A stretch of 18,772 nt of DNA. Origin: JBOGWY01 sp050694015. GTDB taxonomy: Bacteria > Actinomycetota > CADDZG01 > WHSQ01. The stretch is taken from positions 1 through 18,772 of the forward strand of contig JBOGWY010000032.1 of assembly GCA_050694015.1 (NCBI GenBank), in the 5' to 3' direction. Below are positions 1 to 7,815 of the stretch, one piece after another. The translations under genes and the position numbers were made by a program. Position 1 is the stretch's first letter, and the number at the start of each line of letters is the position of its first letter. Below the pieces are notes generated by a model that made no database searches, was not told where the DNA came from, and saw only the letters and a list, made by a program, of their open reading frames with translations.

Positions 1-1351
1 CCTTGTCGGCGGCCTCCGGTTGCTCGGCGATCACCTCGTCGACGACCGCTTCGATCGCGCCCGTGTCGGAGACCTGCTGCAGGCCCTTGTCGGCGGCGAC
101 CTTGTCGGCGTCGTCGCCGGACTCGAACATCCCCTGTAGGACGAGCTTCGCCTGCTTGCCCGAGACCGCGCCGGAATCGACCAGCTTCACGAGGCCGGCG
201 AGCTGTTCGGGCGCGATCTTGCTCTCCGTCAGCTCGATGCCGGCTTCGTTCAGGAGGCCGAAGAGGTCGGCGATTATCCAGTTCACGACCTTTTTGGCAT
301 CGCCGTCGTATGCGGCGGCGGCGCGCTCGAACCACTGCGCGATGCCGCGCGTCGCGGCGAGCACCTGGATGTCCTTCTCCCCCAGCCCGTACTGCGACGC
401 GAACCGCTCCCGGCGCTGGACCGGGAACTCGGGTAGCTCGCCGCGGATCCGGTCGACCCAGTCGCGGCTCGGCTCGAACGGGACGAGATCGGGCTCCGGG
501 AAGTAGCGGTAGTCGAACGCGAACTCTTTGGTCCGGAGCGACGACGTCGTGCCGGTCTTCTCGTCGAAGTGGCGCGTCTCCTGGATCAGCGTCTCGCCGG
601 CTTCGAGCGCGTCGCGCTGGCGACGCTCCTCGTACTCGAGCGCGCGGCCGACGGAACGGATCGAGTTCATGTTCTTGACCTCGACCTTGGCGCCGAACTC
701 CTTCTCGCCGGTGCGCCGGACCGAGACGTTCGCGTCGACGCGCATCGAGCCCTCCTCCATGCGCACGTCGGAAACGTCGAGCGATTCCAGCAGCGCGCGC
801 AACTCGGAGACGAATACGCGAGCCTCTTCGGCGGAGTGGATGTCGGGCTCACTCACGATCTCGACCAGCGGCGTTCCCGCCCGGTTGAAATCTTCGAGCG
901 AGTGATCCGAGTCGGCGATGCGCCCCGAACCCCCGACGTGGATCGACTTGCCCGTGTCCTCCTCGAGGTGCACGCGAGTGATGCCGATCTTCGTCGTGCC
1001 GAAGTCGCCGGAGATCTCGACGAAACCCCGCTCGCATAACGGGTGGTCGTACTGCGAGATCTGATAGTTCTTCGGCATGTCCGGATAGAAGTAGTTCTTG
1101 CGGTGGAACAGGGACCACTCGGCGATGTCGCAGTTCAGTGCGAGGCCGATCTTCATCGTGTACTCGACCGCCTTTTCGTTCGCCACCGGAAGGGAGCCGG
1201 GCATCCCGAGGCACACCGGGCACGTGCGCGTGTTCGGCTCGCCGGCGAACGCGACCGCGCAGCCGCAGAACATCTTCGAATTCGTGGCGAGCTCGACGTG
1301 GATCTCCAGCCCGATCGTCGTCTCGTAAAGCTCGGTGGTCGCGGTGCTCAT
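1..1351 (-). CDS. gatB: Aspartyl/glutamyl-tRNA(Asn/Gln) amidotransferase subunit B, C-terminus cut by window edge
   Basis: GatB activates mischarged Glu-tRNA(Gln) or Asp-tRNA(Asn) by phosphorylation and receives ammonia from GatA, giving correctly charged Gln- or Asn-tRNA in the cytoplasm. The 450 codons seen open in the usual GatB way (ETTIGLEIHVEL, residues 10-21). They carry the zinc-site pattern CxC...CxxC at Cys29, Cys31, Cys44 and Cys47, followed by PVCLGMPGSLP. Later family blocks include HRKNYFYPDMPKNYQISQYD and SIRSVGRALEYE. The family is about 480-500 residues, so only the end of the YqeY-like tail is missing, because the window stops and not because the gene is broken. The ATG at 1351 overlaps the gatA TGA by four bases (ATGA), which implies translational coupling. 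It is the last visible gene of gatCAB. Confidence 0.97.
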   Translation of the reverse strand, partial: MSTATTELYETTIGLEIHVELATNSKMFCGCAVAFAGEPNTRTCPVCLGMPGSLPVANEKAVEYTMKIGLALNCDIAEWSLFHRKNYFYPDMPKNYQISQYDHPLCERGFVEISGDFGTTKIGITRVHLEEDTGKSIHVGGSGRIADSDHSLEDFNRAGTPLVEIVSEPDIHSAEEARVFVSELRALLESLDVSDVRMEEGSMRVDANVSVRRTGEKEFGAKVEVKNMNSIRSVGRALEYEERRQRDALEAGETLIQETRHFDEKTGTTSSLRTKEFAFDYRYFPEPDLVPFEPSRDWVDRIRGELPEFPVQRRERFASQYGLGEKDIQVLAATRGIAQWFERAAAAYDGDAKKVVNWIIADLFGLLNEAGIELTESKIAPEQLAGLVKLVDSGAVSGKQAKLVLQGMFESGDDADKVAADKGLQQVSDTGAIEAVVDEVIAEQPEAADK

Positions 1352-2823
1352 ATCTTCGGCCTGCTCTCCGGGGAGCCCGTCCAGCCGAGGTCCTGCTCGA
1401 ACGCGTACGCGGCGCGGAACATCGTCTTCTCGTCGAGCGACTTCGCGATCAGCTGCAACCCGACCGGCAGCCCGTCGTCCGGAGACAACCCACATGGGAC
1501 GCTGATCGCGGCGTTGCCGGCGAGGTTCACGGGCACCGTGTAGATGTCCGAGAGGTACATCGCCAGCGGATCCGACGTACGTTCCCCGATCTTGAACGCG
1601 GTGGTCGGGGAGGTCGGCGACGCGATCAGGTCGACCGACGAGTACGCGCGCTCGAGGTCGCGCATGATCAGGGTGCGCACCTTCTGGGCTTTGCCGTAAT
1701 AGGCGTCGTAGTAACCGGCCGACAGCGCGTAGGTGCCGAGCATCACGCGGCGCTTCACCTCCGCACCGAAGCCCTCCTCGCGCGTCCGCGACGTCATCGC
1801 GACGATGTCCTCCGCGTGGCGCGTGCGATGCCCGTAGCGGACGCCGTCGTAGCGCGCCAGGTTCGCCGACGCCTCCGCCGGCGCGATCAGGTAATAGGCC
1901 GAGATCCCGTGCTCGAAGGACGGGAGCGAGATCTCCTCGAGCGTGGCTCCGAGCTTCTCAAGACGTCTATATGCCTCGTCCACCTGCGCGCGCACGCCGA
2001 CCTCGGCGCCCTCGCCCTGGAACTCCTTGACGATGCCGATGCGCATCCCCGCGATCCCCGCGTCGATCCCGTCGAGGTAGTCGGGCACTTGCGCGTCGAG
2101 CGACGTCGAGTCCATGTCGTCGTGACCCGCCGCGATCTGGAGCAGCACGGCCGCGTCCTTCACCGTGCGCGTGATCGGCCCGGCCTGGTCGAGCGACGAC
2201 GCGAACGCGATGATCCCGTAGCGCGACACGAGCCCGTAGGTGGGCTTGACGCCGACGAGGCCGCACAGCGATGCCGGTTGGCGCACGGAACCCCCGGTGT
2301 CGGTGCCCCATGCCCACGGCGCGCCGCCCGCGGCCACGAGCGCGGTGGAGCCACCGCTGGAACCTCCCGGTACGCGCTCGGTATCCCACGGGTTCTTGGC
2401 GGGGCCGTAACCCGAGTTCTCCGTCGACGAACCCATCGCGAACTCGTCCATGTTGAGCTTGCCGAGGCTCGGCAGTCCCGCCCCATCACCGCGCGCGACC
2501 ACGGTCGCGTCGTACGGCGGCACGAAATCGTCGAGGATCTTCGATCCCGCGGTCGTGCGAACGCCGGTCGTCACGAAGATGTCCTTGTATGCGATCGGGA
2601 CCCCGTCGAACGCCGACCGCGACTCGCCCGAACTTCGCCGGGCATCGGCGGCGCGCGCCGCCTCGAGCGCGGCGTCGTCGGTCCGCGTCAGATACGCGTT
2701 GAGACGTTCGTCCACCGCATCGGCGCGCGCTATCAGCACCTGCGTGACTTCCTCGGCCGAAACGTCACCGTTCTCGAGGGCCGCCGCGAGCTCGACGGCC
2801 GACGACCAGATCAAAGAGTCCAT
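1348..2823 (-). CDS. gatA: Aspartyl/glutamyl-tRNA(Asn/Gln) amidotransferase subunit A
   Basis: GatA is the glutaminase subunit of GatCAB. It releases ammonia from glutamine and channels it to GatB. The 491 residues form one amidase-signature domain with a complete Ser-cisSer-Lys triad: Lys80 in IAYKDIF, Ser155 in VPGGSSGGS and Ser179 in DTGGSVRQP. These sit one residue from the positions known in Staphylococcus aureus GatA. Other family blocks are KLNMDEFAMGSSTENSGYG and the C-terminal LPVGLQLIAK. The length is normal. The start at 2823 lies nine bases after the gatC stop, and those nine bases are a tandem copy of the gatC end that supplies an AGGA seven bases before the ATG. The gene is in an operon with gatC and gatB. 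Confidence 0.98.
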   Translation of the reverse strand: MDSLIWSSAVELAAALENGDVSAEEVTQVLIARADAVDERLNAYLTRTDDAALEAARAADARRSSGESRSAFDGVPIAYKDIFVTTGVRTTAGSKILDDFVPPYDATVVARGDGAGLPSLGKLNMDEFAMGSSTENSGYGPAKNPWDTERVPGGSSGGSTALVAAGGAPWAWGTDTGGSVRQPASLCGLVGVKPTYGLVSRYGIIAFASSLDQAGPITRTVKDAAVLLQIAAGHDDMDSTSLDAQVPDYLDGIDAGIAGMRIGIVKEFQGEGAEVGVRAQVDEAYRRLEKLGATLEEISLPSFEHGISAYYLIAPAEASANLARYDGVRYGHRTRHAEDIVAMTSRTREEGFGAEVKRRVMLGTYALSAGYYDAYYGKAQKVRTLIMRDLERAYSSVDLIASPTSPTTAFKIGERTSDPLAMYLSDIYTVPVNLAGNAAISVPCGLSPDDGLPVGLQLIAKSLDEKTMFRAAYAFEQDLGWTGSPESRPKI

Positions 2824-2842
2824 CTATGCGTCCTATGCGTCC
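2824..2842 (-). repeat. 9-bp tandem duplication at the gatC-gatA junction
   Basis: Read on the minus strand, GACGCATAG occurs twice in a row. The first copy holds the last two codons and the stop of gatC (Asp-Ala-TAG). The second fills the whole nine-base spacer and ends directly at the gatA ATG. The second copy preserves AGGA at seven bases from the gatA start. Removing one copy would give a TAG-ATG junction with GAGGA at the same distance, so the duplication looks neutral for initiation. Confidence 0.85.
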
Positions 2843-3126
2843 TCGATGATGCGGGGCACCTTGAAGCGACCGTCTTCCGACTCGGGAGCGTTGGCGAGGG
2901 CTTCTTCGGGGCTCAGCGACTCCTTGACCTCATCGGGGCGCATCACGTTCTTGAGCGGCAGCGAGTGAGACGTCGGCTCCACGTCGTCCAGGTCGAGGGC
3001 CTGGATCTTCTCGGCGTGCTCGAGGATGTTCGTGAGCTCGACCTGCATGCGCTCGCGCTCCTCCTCGGTCAGGTCTAACCGAGCCAGGCGCGCGACGTGA
3101 TCCACGGCGCTTCGGTCGAGGGACAT
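2833..3126 (-). CDS. gatC: Aspartyl/glutamyl-tRNA(Asn/Gln) amidotransferase subunit C
   Basis: GatC is the small subunit that wraps around and stabilises the GatA-GatB complex. The 97-residue product has the standard length and features. VDHVARLARLDLTEEE falls near residues 8-23, a helical stretch ending NILEHAEKIQALD follows, and then the conserved DVEPTSHSLPLKNVMRPDE. The C-terminal RFKVPRIIEDA matches the family's extended tail. It is first in the gatCAB operon and divergent from the PH-domain gene. The ATG at 3126 has no Shine-Dalgarno sequence. A TAGGAT hexamer ends six bases before it, so initiation is probably leaderless. Confidence 0.96.
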   Translation of the reverse strand: MSLDRSAVDHVARLARLDLTEEERERMQVELTNILEHAEKIQALDLDDVEPTSHSLPLKNVMRPDEVKESLSPEEALANAPESEDGRFKVPRIIEDA

Positions 3127-3132
3127 GGCGCA

Positions 3133-3138
3133 ATCCTA
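3133..3138 (-). promoter_or_regulatory. Putative -10 element for leaderless gatCAB mRNA
   Basis: The minus strand reads TAGGAT, then six bases, then the gatC ATG. This is the spacing expected when the A of ATG is +1. No convincing -35 is visible. The hexamer lies in the 49-base gap shared with the divergent PH-domain gene. Confidence 0.5.
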
Positions 3139-3162
3139 TGGCGGAGACGGCGGCGCGCTTGC

Positions 3163-3168
3163 TAGCGT
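3163..3168 (+). promoter_or_regulatory. Putative -10 element for leaderless PH-domain gene mRNA
   Basis: TAGCGT is followed by seven bases and then the ATG at 3176, with no Shine-Dalgarno sequence between. This is why I place the start here and not at the upstream in-frame ATG at 3125, which would overlap the gatC start codon. Confidence 0.5.
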
Positions 3169-3175
3169 GCACAGC

Positions 3176-3805
3176 ATGGCCTTCCCCAAAGATCTCCTTG
3201 CCGAGCACGAAACTGTCGTGTTCGATCTGAAACCGCACTTCGTCGCTCTGCTGCCGTCCATCTTCTGGACGATCGTGGCGGTGGCGCTCATCGTCGTCGG
3301 TTACGTCTTCACAGAGGCGCCGTTCGCATACATCATCGCCGGTGCCGCGGTGGTTGGCTGGCTGATCCTCGCGGTGCCTCCGTTCCTGAGGTGGCAGTTC
3401 ACCTTGTTCGTCCTCACCACCGACCGCCTGATCACGCGCAGCGGAGTGTTCGCAAAGACGTCGAAGGAGATCCCGCTCGAACGGATCAACGACGTCGCGT
3501 TCCACCAGACGTTCGTGGAGCGCATCCTGGGTGCCGGCGATCTGCTGATCGAATCGGCCGGTGAGACCGGTCAGAATCGCATCTACAACGTGCGTAATCC
3601 GGAACAGGTTCAGCTTGCGATCTACAAGGAATCGGAGAAGAACCAGAACCGCATGTACTCGGGCCTCGGTGCCGGGGGCCGCGAGGTGCAACGCGAGCCG
3701 TCGATCCCCGAGCAGATCGAAGCTCTCGCGCGGTTGAACAAGCAGGGGATCCTCTCGGACCTCGAATTCGAAGAGAAGAAACAAGAGCTGCTGAAGCGGA
3801 TCTAG
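3176..3805 (+). CDS. Membrane protein with bacterial PH (DUF304/YdbT-like) domain and C-terminal SHOCT domain
   Basis: This 209-residue protein (from ATG 3176) starts with a short cytoplasmic segment. Two hydrophobic spans follow, roughly residues 21-45 and 48-68, and then a bacterial PH-like domain of about 95 residues beginning at FTLFVLTTDRLITRSGVF. The family hallmarks are TTDRLI..SG and IPLERINDVAFHQTFVERILG, ending in LLIESAGETG and a conserved YNVRNPEQV. The last 30 residues (IPEQIEALARLNKQGILSDL and on) are a SHOCT domain, a short helical oligomerisation module. Such proteins sit in the inner membrane and their biochemical role is mostly unknown. The gene is divergent from gatC and its stop is 12 bases from that of the convergent HD-GYP gene. 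Confidence 0.85.
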   Translation: MAFPKDLLAEHETVVFDLKPHFVALLPSIFWTIVAVALIVVGYVFTEAPFAYIIAGAAVVGWLILAVPPFLRWQFTLFVLTTDRLITRSGVFAKTSKEIPLERINDVAFHQTFVERILGAGDLLIESAGETGQNRIYNVRNPEQVQLAIYKESEKNQNRMYSGLGAGGREVQREPSIPEQIEALARLNKQGILSDLEFEEKKQELLKRI

Positions 3806-3817
3806 GTCCTGGCACAG

Positions 3818-4948
3818 CTAGGCGCCGGTCAGGCTCTGCTCTCCGTCGGCGTGCTTCTCCTTGATGCCGAGCACACGATCCATCGAGGACATGAAGAGGT
3901 CGAGGATCTCTGGATCGAAATGCTGCCCACGGCCCTCACGCATGATCTCGAGCGCCTCGCCCAGCGAGTATGCCTTGCGGTAGACGCGGTTGGTGGTGAG
4001 TGCGTCGAACACGTCTGCCACCGCCGCGATCCTTCCGACCAGCGGGATGTCGTCCTCGACGAGCCCCCGGGGGTAGCCGGTTCCGTCGATGCGCTCGTGG
4101 TGTGTCAGCGCGATCATCGCGGCCTCGTTCATCAGTTCGGAACGAGAGTTCGAGAGGATGCGGTAGCCGATCTCCGGGTGCGTGCGCATGATCTTCCACT
4201 CTTCCGGATCGAGGGGGCCGGGCTTCAGCAGGATGTGGTCGGGGATCCCGATCTTCCCCACGTCGTGCATCACGCTCGACAAGCGGATCATCTCGCATCG
4301 TTGCGGCTCCGTCCCAAGCCGCTCCGCCACGAGCGCGCAGTAGAGACTCATGCGCTTGATGTGCGAGGCCGTCTCCTGATCGCGGAACTCGGCCGCGATC
4401 GACAGTCGCTGGATCGTTTCCTCGCGCGACAGCCGGATCTCCTTCTGCGCGTGCTCGAGCTCTGAGATCGCCGTCCACAGATCGGTCGTGCGCGCTTTCA
4501 CCATCTGTTCGAGGTGGTCGCGATGGTCGCGGTTCTCGATCTCGAGACTTCGCCGGCGGAGCGCGTTCATCACCGCGATGAGGATCTCGTTCGCCTCGAA
4601 CGGTTTGACGACGTACCCGTACGCGCCGATCTCGAGCGCCACGTTCGCGATATTCGGGTCGTCGATACCGGTGCACATCAAGGTTGCCGTGTCGGGGTAG
4701 TCGCGGACGATCGCCTTGATGAGCTCGATCCCGGACTCTCCCGGCATGTTCACGTCCGACAGGACGAGGGCGAACGGCGTCGCTGCCAGCGTCTCCTTGG
4801 CCTCATCCGCGGACTTCGCGAGGTGGCACCGGAACCCCTGCTTCTCGAGGGTCCGCTTCAGGATGCGCCTGATCTGTTCCTCGTCGTCGACGACCAACAG
4901 CGGCAGATCGTCGGCGAGCGCGGCGAAGTTCCCTTCCGTAGGGCTCAC
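3818..4948 (-). CDS. Response regulator with HD-GYP domain, probable cyclic di-GMP phosphodiesterase (RpfG-like)
   Basis: The 376-residue protein joins a receiver domain (about residues 16-128) to a coiled linker (about 135-185) and an HD-GYP phosphohydrolase domain (about 180-360). The receiver has Asp21/Asp22, the phospho-acceptor Asp65 (LVLSDVNMPG) and Lys115 (KPFE). The catalytic domain has the HD pair His228-Asp229 in SSVMHDVGKIGIPDHIL, then HHE at 283-285 and DGTGYP at 288-293. HD-GYP proteins with these motifs hydrolyse cyclic di-GMP, so the protein probably lowers that messenger when phosphorylated. This is inferred from motifs. The start is GTG at 4948 with no Shine-Dalgarno sequence and a TAGCCT hexamer six bases upstream. 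It follows the NarL regulator gene after 77 bases and may share input from the nearby kinase. Confidence 0.92.
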   Translation of the reverse strand: MSPTEGNFAALADDLPLLVVDDEEQIRRILKRTLEKQGFRCHLAKSADEAKETLAATPFALVLSDVNMPGESGIELIKAIVRDYPDTATLMCTGIDDPNIANVALEIGAYGYVVKPFEANEILIAVMNALRRRSLEIENRDHRDHLEQMVKARTTDLWTAISELEHAQKEIRLSREETIQRLSIAAEFRDQETASHIKRMSLYCALVAERLGTEPQRCEMIRLSSVMHDVGKIGIPDHILLKPGPLDPEEWKIMRTHPEIGYRILSNSRSELMNEAAMIALTHHERIDGTGYPRGLVEDDIPLVGRIAAVADVFDALTTNRVYRKAYSLGEALEIMREGRGQHFDPEILDLFMSSMDRVLGIKEKHADGEQSLTGA

Positions 4949-4954
4949 GGCGTC

Positions 4955-4960
4955 AGGCTA
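4955..4960 (-). promoter_or_regulatory. Putative -10 element for leaderless HD-GYP gene mRNA
   Basis: The minus strand reads TAGCCT, then six bases (GACGCC), then the GTG start at 4948. No Shine-Dalgarno sequence is present and no clear -35 was found. Confidence 0.4.
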
Positions 4961-4980
4961 TTCGTTCCCGCTCAACTTTT

Positions 4981-5001
4981 CGCGATTTCCCGTGGATCGC
5001 G
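4981..5001. repeat. Small inverted repeat between the NarL regulator and HD-GYP genes
   Basis: CGCGAT at 4981-4986 pairs with ATCGCG at 4996-5001 around a nine-base loop. It lies in the 77-base gap after the NarL-type regulator. There is no T-run on the minus strand after the stem, so it is not a canonical intrinsic terminator. It could be a weak terminator, an operator or chance. Confidence 0.35.
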
Positions 5002-5025
5002 CCGGACTTCACCCCGTTTGCGGCG

Positions 5026-5670
5026 CTATCGCGGTCGGTTGGTCGCGTACAGGGCGGCCTGGACGCGGCGCTCGAAGCCCAGCTTCGCCATGAGCCGGGA
5101 CACGTAGTTCTTCACCGTCTGCTCGGCGAGGTGCAGCCGCTGCGCGATCTCGCGGTTGGACAATCCCTCCCCGATCAGGTCGAGGATCTTCTCCTCCTGA
5201 GGGCTGAGCGGCGCCGTTGGTTCGCTCATGCCGCTCGCGCGCACCCGCTCGAGAACCTCTTGTGCGGCGCCGGTGTCCAGGAGCGTCTCGCCCCGTGCCA
5301 GACGCCGGATGTCCTCGACGAGATCCGAGGCACGCGTCTCCTTGAGGACGTAGGCGGCTGCTCCCGCGACGATCGCCTCGAACATCGCACGATCGTCGGC
5401 GTACGAGGTCAAGATGAGACAGCGCGTGTCGGGCAGACGCGATCGGATCTCGCGGCACACCTCGATGCCGCTTCCATCGGGGAGGCGGACGTCGAGTACC
5501 GCGACGTCGGGGGCCGCGGCCTCGACCTTCTCCAAAGCTTCCCGCGCGGTCGCCGCCTCGGCTACGATCTCGATGTCGCCCTCTTCTTCGAGGAACTCAC
5601 GAAGGCCGCGCCGCACCAGTTCGTGATCGTCGAGGAGGAACACCCCGATCCGCTTGTCGTCCGCGTTCAC
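5026..5670 (-). CDS. NarL/FixJ-family (DosR-like) response regulator
   Basis: This 214-residue transcription regulator has an N-terminal receiver (about residues 6-125) and a C-terminal LuxR-type helix-turn-helix (about 152-212). The receiver shows the acidic pair Asp14-Asp15, phospho-acceptor Asp60 (VAVLDVRLPDGSG), the Thr88 switch residue and Lys110. The DNA-binding part reads LSPQEEKILDLIGEGLSNRE, then IAQRLHLAEQTVKNYVSRLM, the typical NarL recognition-helix block. The start is GTG at 5670 and shares four bases (GTGA) with the kinase stop codon, so the two proteins are translationally coupled and almost certainly partners. The overall style resembles mycobacterial DosR, but I do not assign that function. 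The targets cannot be read from the sequence. Confidence 0.93.
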   Translation of the reverse strand: MNADDKRIGVFLLDDHELVRRGLREFLEEEGDIEIVAEAATAREALEKVEAAAPDVAVLDVRLPDGSGIEVCREIRSRLPDTRCLILTSYADDRAMFEAIVAGAAAYVLKETRASDLVEDIRRLARGETLLDTGAAQEVLERVRASGMSEPTAPLSPQEEKILDLIGEGLSNREIAQRLHLAEQTVKNYVSRLMAKLGFERRVQAALYATNRPR

Positions 5671-7694
5671 GATGCCACCTGCTCTGTTAAGGACGGGACC
5701 CGCGCGCGTACGGTCGTCCCGACCTCGAGCTCGGAGTGAACCTCGAGACGGCCGCCACCCATCTCTGCGCGCTCGCGCATCTCGGCGAGCCCGATGTGAC
5801 CGGGAACGCGTTCGGCAAGGGCCTCGGGACAGAAACCCATCCCGTCGTCTCTCACCTCGAGCACGACCTCGTGCCCTTCGCGGCGGAGCAGCACCTCGAC
5901 CCGATGCGCCGCAGCATGCTTGCGCACGTTAATGAGGGCCTCTTGAGCGATGCGGTAGAGCACGACGCGCAACGGCGCCGAGGGCTCCTCGTCGAGTTCG
6001 TTCTTGAACGTGAAGTCGATGCCCGCCTCGAGCCTGAACTCTTCGAGATACAGACGTAGCGCGGACGAGAGACCATCCTCGTCGAGCGTCGGAGGACGGA
6101 GCTCGAACACCATGGTGCGCAACCGCCCGATCGCGGCCCGCACGGCGTCCTCCACCTGCGCCAGCTCGGCGCGCGCGGTGGTGTCCGAGATCTGACGGGC
6201 GACGCGTTCGAGACTGATCGCGGCCGATGTCATCACCTGCACCGAGTCATCATGGATGTCGGACGCGACGCGGTTGCGTTCGTCTTCCTTCGCCTTGACG
6301 AGATGCGTCAGCAGACGGCGGCGCTCGTCGTCGGTCTTCTGCACCGCCGCGAGAGCGCGCTGCAGCTCCTCCTCGAAGTGCTTCTGCTGGGTCACGTCCT
6401 GGATCGCGCCTTCGTAGAAGGAGATCTCACCGGCCTCGTTCTTGACGACGCGACCGCTGTTCCGCACCCACATCGTCGTCCCGTCGTAACGGCGTGTCTC
6501 CACGACGAAGTTTGAAACGACCTCTTGTTGTTCGAGCGTGTCGCGCCACCGCTGATGGTCCTCGGGCCGGACGTAGAACGCGGTCGAGGGCGCCGCGAGG
6601 AACGAATCCTTGTCCGGATACCGGAACATCTCGACCGCCGCCGGGTTCGCGTCGATCCCCACGCCCCCCTCCCACGAGCGTAGGTAGATCCCGATGGGGA
6701 GTCGCTCGTAGAGATTCCGGTAGCGCTCTTCGCTCTCGCGCAGGCTCCGTTCCAGCAGGGTGGCTTCGGTCATGTCCGACACCGCGCCGTAGATGCGAAA
6801 GACGCGGCCCTCCTCCTCGCTCCACACAGGTTTCACCCAGGAGCGCAGGAACTTGATCTCGCCGGATTTAGCGATGATGCGGAAGTCAGACTCGCTCGCG
6901 TTCCGATCGAGGAGCATCTTCTGGAAATTCTCTGCCAGTTCCGGCAGGTCTTCCTTGGGGACGATCTGCGTCCATCCACCGCGCGCGTGGGCCTCCTCGA
7001 CCGTGTAGCCGGTAACGCGCTCGAACGCGTCTGTGAACCACTCGGGATCGAGCGTTCCGTCCGGATTGACCCGCATGCTGTAGACGTAATCCGAGGTGAG
7101 TTCCGAGATGGCCCGGAAGAGCTCCTCGCGCCGGCGCAGCGCTTCCTCCATCGCACGCTGGTCGGTGATGTCGCGCATCATCGCCTGGTTGCGTCCATCG
7201 GCCAGACGGTTCGCTCGAAGGTCCACCGTGATAACCGATCCGTCCTTACGGCGGATCTTGCGCTCCATCGAGACCGGCTCCCCCTCGGCGAGGCGCTCGA
7301 GGTTGCGGCGCATCCTTTCGATCTCATCGAGTGGGATGAGGTCCGCAACCGACATCCCCAGAAGCTCGTCCCGGCTGTAACCCGTGAGCGCGCAGGCACT
7401 GTCGTTAACGTCGAGGTACCGGCCGTCGGCGTCGGTCACGGAGATCGCGTCACTCGCCCCCTCCATCAGCAGGCGGTAGCGCAACTCCCCGGCGCGCAGA
7501 GCGTTCACCGCCAGGGTCTTCTTGAGATAGAGGAACGCAGCCCACACGAAGAGGGCTAACAGCGCCGCGTCGCCCAGGATGTAGCGCAAGTCGCCGTAGG
7601 CGATCGCGCCGACCATGAACCAGACGATCACGCCGATACCGCCCGCGACGGCCCCCCAGAAGAGGTACATCTGCCGTCGCGAAAGACCGCTCAT
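5667..7694 (-). CDS. Membrane sensor histidine kinase with three PAS domains (NarL-type, HisKA_3)
   Basis: The 675-residue kinase begins with two membrane spans (about residues 9-32 and 40-57) joined by a very short loop, so there is no extracytoplasmic sensor domain. Three PAS domains follow (about 72-188, 192-315 and 325-440). Each ends in the usual acidic/Thr linker (RDITDQR, SDMTEA, QDVTQQK). The dimerisation/phosphoacceptor block is HisKA_3 type, with His481 in NRVASDIHDDSVQ. The ATPase has the N box (EALINVRKH, Asn589), G1 (DDGMGF) and a late GHIGLAEMRER. Sensing is probably intracellular through PAS, but no heme or flavin signature is evident. It phosphorylates the coupled NarL-type regulator. 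The ATG at 7694 is preceded by GGAG eight bases upstream. Confidence 0.93.
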   Translation of the reverse strand: MSGLSRRQMYLFWGAVAGGIGVIVWFMVGAIAYGDLRYILGDAALLALFVWAAFLYLKKTLAVNALRAGELRYRLLMEGASDAISVTDADGRYLDVNDSACALTGYSRDELLGMSVADLIPLDEIERMRRNLERLAEGEPVSMERKIRRKDGSVITVDLRANRLADGRNQAMMRDITDQRAMEEALRRREELFRAISELTSDYVYSMRVNPDGTLDPEWFTDAFERVTGYTVEEAHARGGWTQIVPKEDLPELAENFQKMLLDRNASESDFRIIAKSGEIKFLRSWVKPVWSEEEGRVFRIYGAVSDMTEATLLERSLRESEERYRNLYERLPIGIYLRSWEGGVGIDANPAAVEMFRYPDKDSFLAAPSTAFYVRPEDHQRWRDTLEQQEVVSNFVVETRRYDGTTMWVRNSGRVVKNEAGEISFYEGAIQDVTQQKHFEEELQRALAAVQKTDDERRRLLTHLVKAKEDERNRVASDIHDDSVQVMTSAAISLERVARQISDTTARAELAQVEDAVRAAIGRLRTMVFELRPPTLDEDGLSSALRLYLEEFRLEAGIDFTFKNELDEEPSAPLRVVLYRIAQEALINVRKHAAAHRVEVLLRREGHEVVLEVRDDGMGFCPEALAERVPGHIGLAEMRERAEMGGGRLEVHSELEVGTTVRARVPSLTEQVAS

Positions 7695-7735
7695 TTAGTG
7701 AACTCCGTCGGTCGCCTGGGACCAGCCGAAAGACG

Positions 7736-7741
7736 ATGATA
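7736..7741 (-). promoter_or_regulatory. Putative -10 element for the kinase-regulator operon
   Basis: The minus strand reads TATCAT about 41 bases before the kinase ATG. This would give a 5' leader of roughly 34 bases that contains the GGAG ribosome binding site. The -35 region is weak. It lies in the 121-base divergent gap with the acyl-CoA dehydrogenase gene. Confidence 0.4.
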
Positions 7742-7782
7742 GGCCCCGAGAGCGCGAAACGCTGGCGGTAAGGTCCGGCCCT

Positions 7783-7788
7783 TAAGCT
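7783..7788 (+). promoter_or_regulatory. Possible -10 element for the acyl-CoA dehydrogenase gene
   Basis: TAAGCT lies 27 bases before the ATG. This would give a short leader holding the AAAGG ribosome binding site at 7805-7809. No matching -35 is visible, so this is a weak call. Confidence 0.25.
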
Positions 7789-7815
7789 ACGAACCACCCG
7801 TGCGAAAGGCGAACG

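Noticed and set aside
2460..2510. Possible compensated frameshift in gatA where ARGDGAGLPSLGK replaces the usual RLRAAGAVLLGK-like segment
   Set aside because: Length is unchanged and no shifted reading gives a better match, so it appears to be ordinary divergence.
1138..3078. 646-codon open frame on the plus strand opposite gatB-gatA-gatC
   Set aside because: It is the antisense shadow of gatA and parts of gatB/gatC, with Arg/Val-rich composition and no domain. High GC makes long antisense frames common.
3125..3175. Upstream ATG extending the PH-domain protein by 17 residues
   Set aside because: It overlaps the gatC start codon and would place both candidate -10 elements inside genes. The ATG at 3176 fits the leaderless pattern.
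4981..5001. Intrinsic terminator after the NarL-type regulator
   Set aside because: The stem has only six pairs with a nine-base loop and no T-run on the minus strand, so it is listed only as an inverted repeat.
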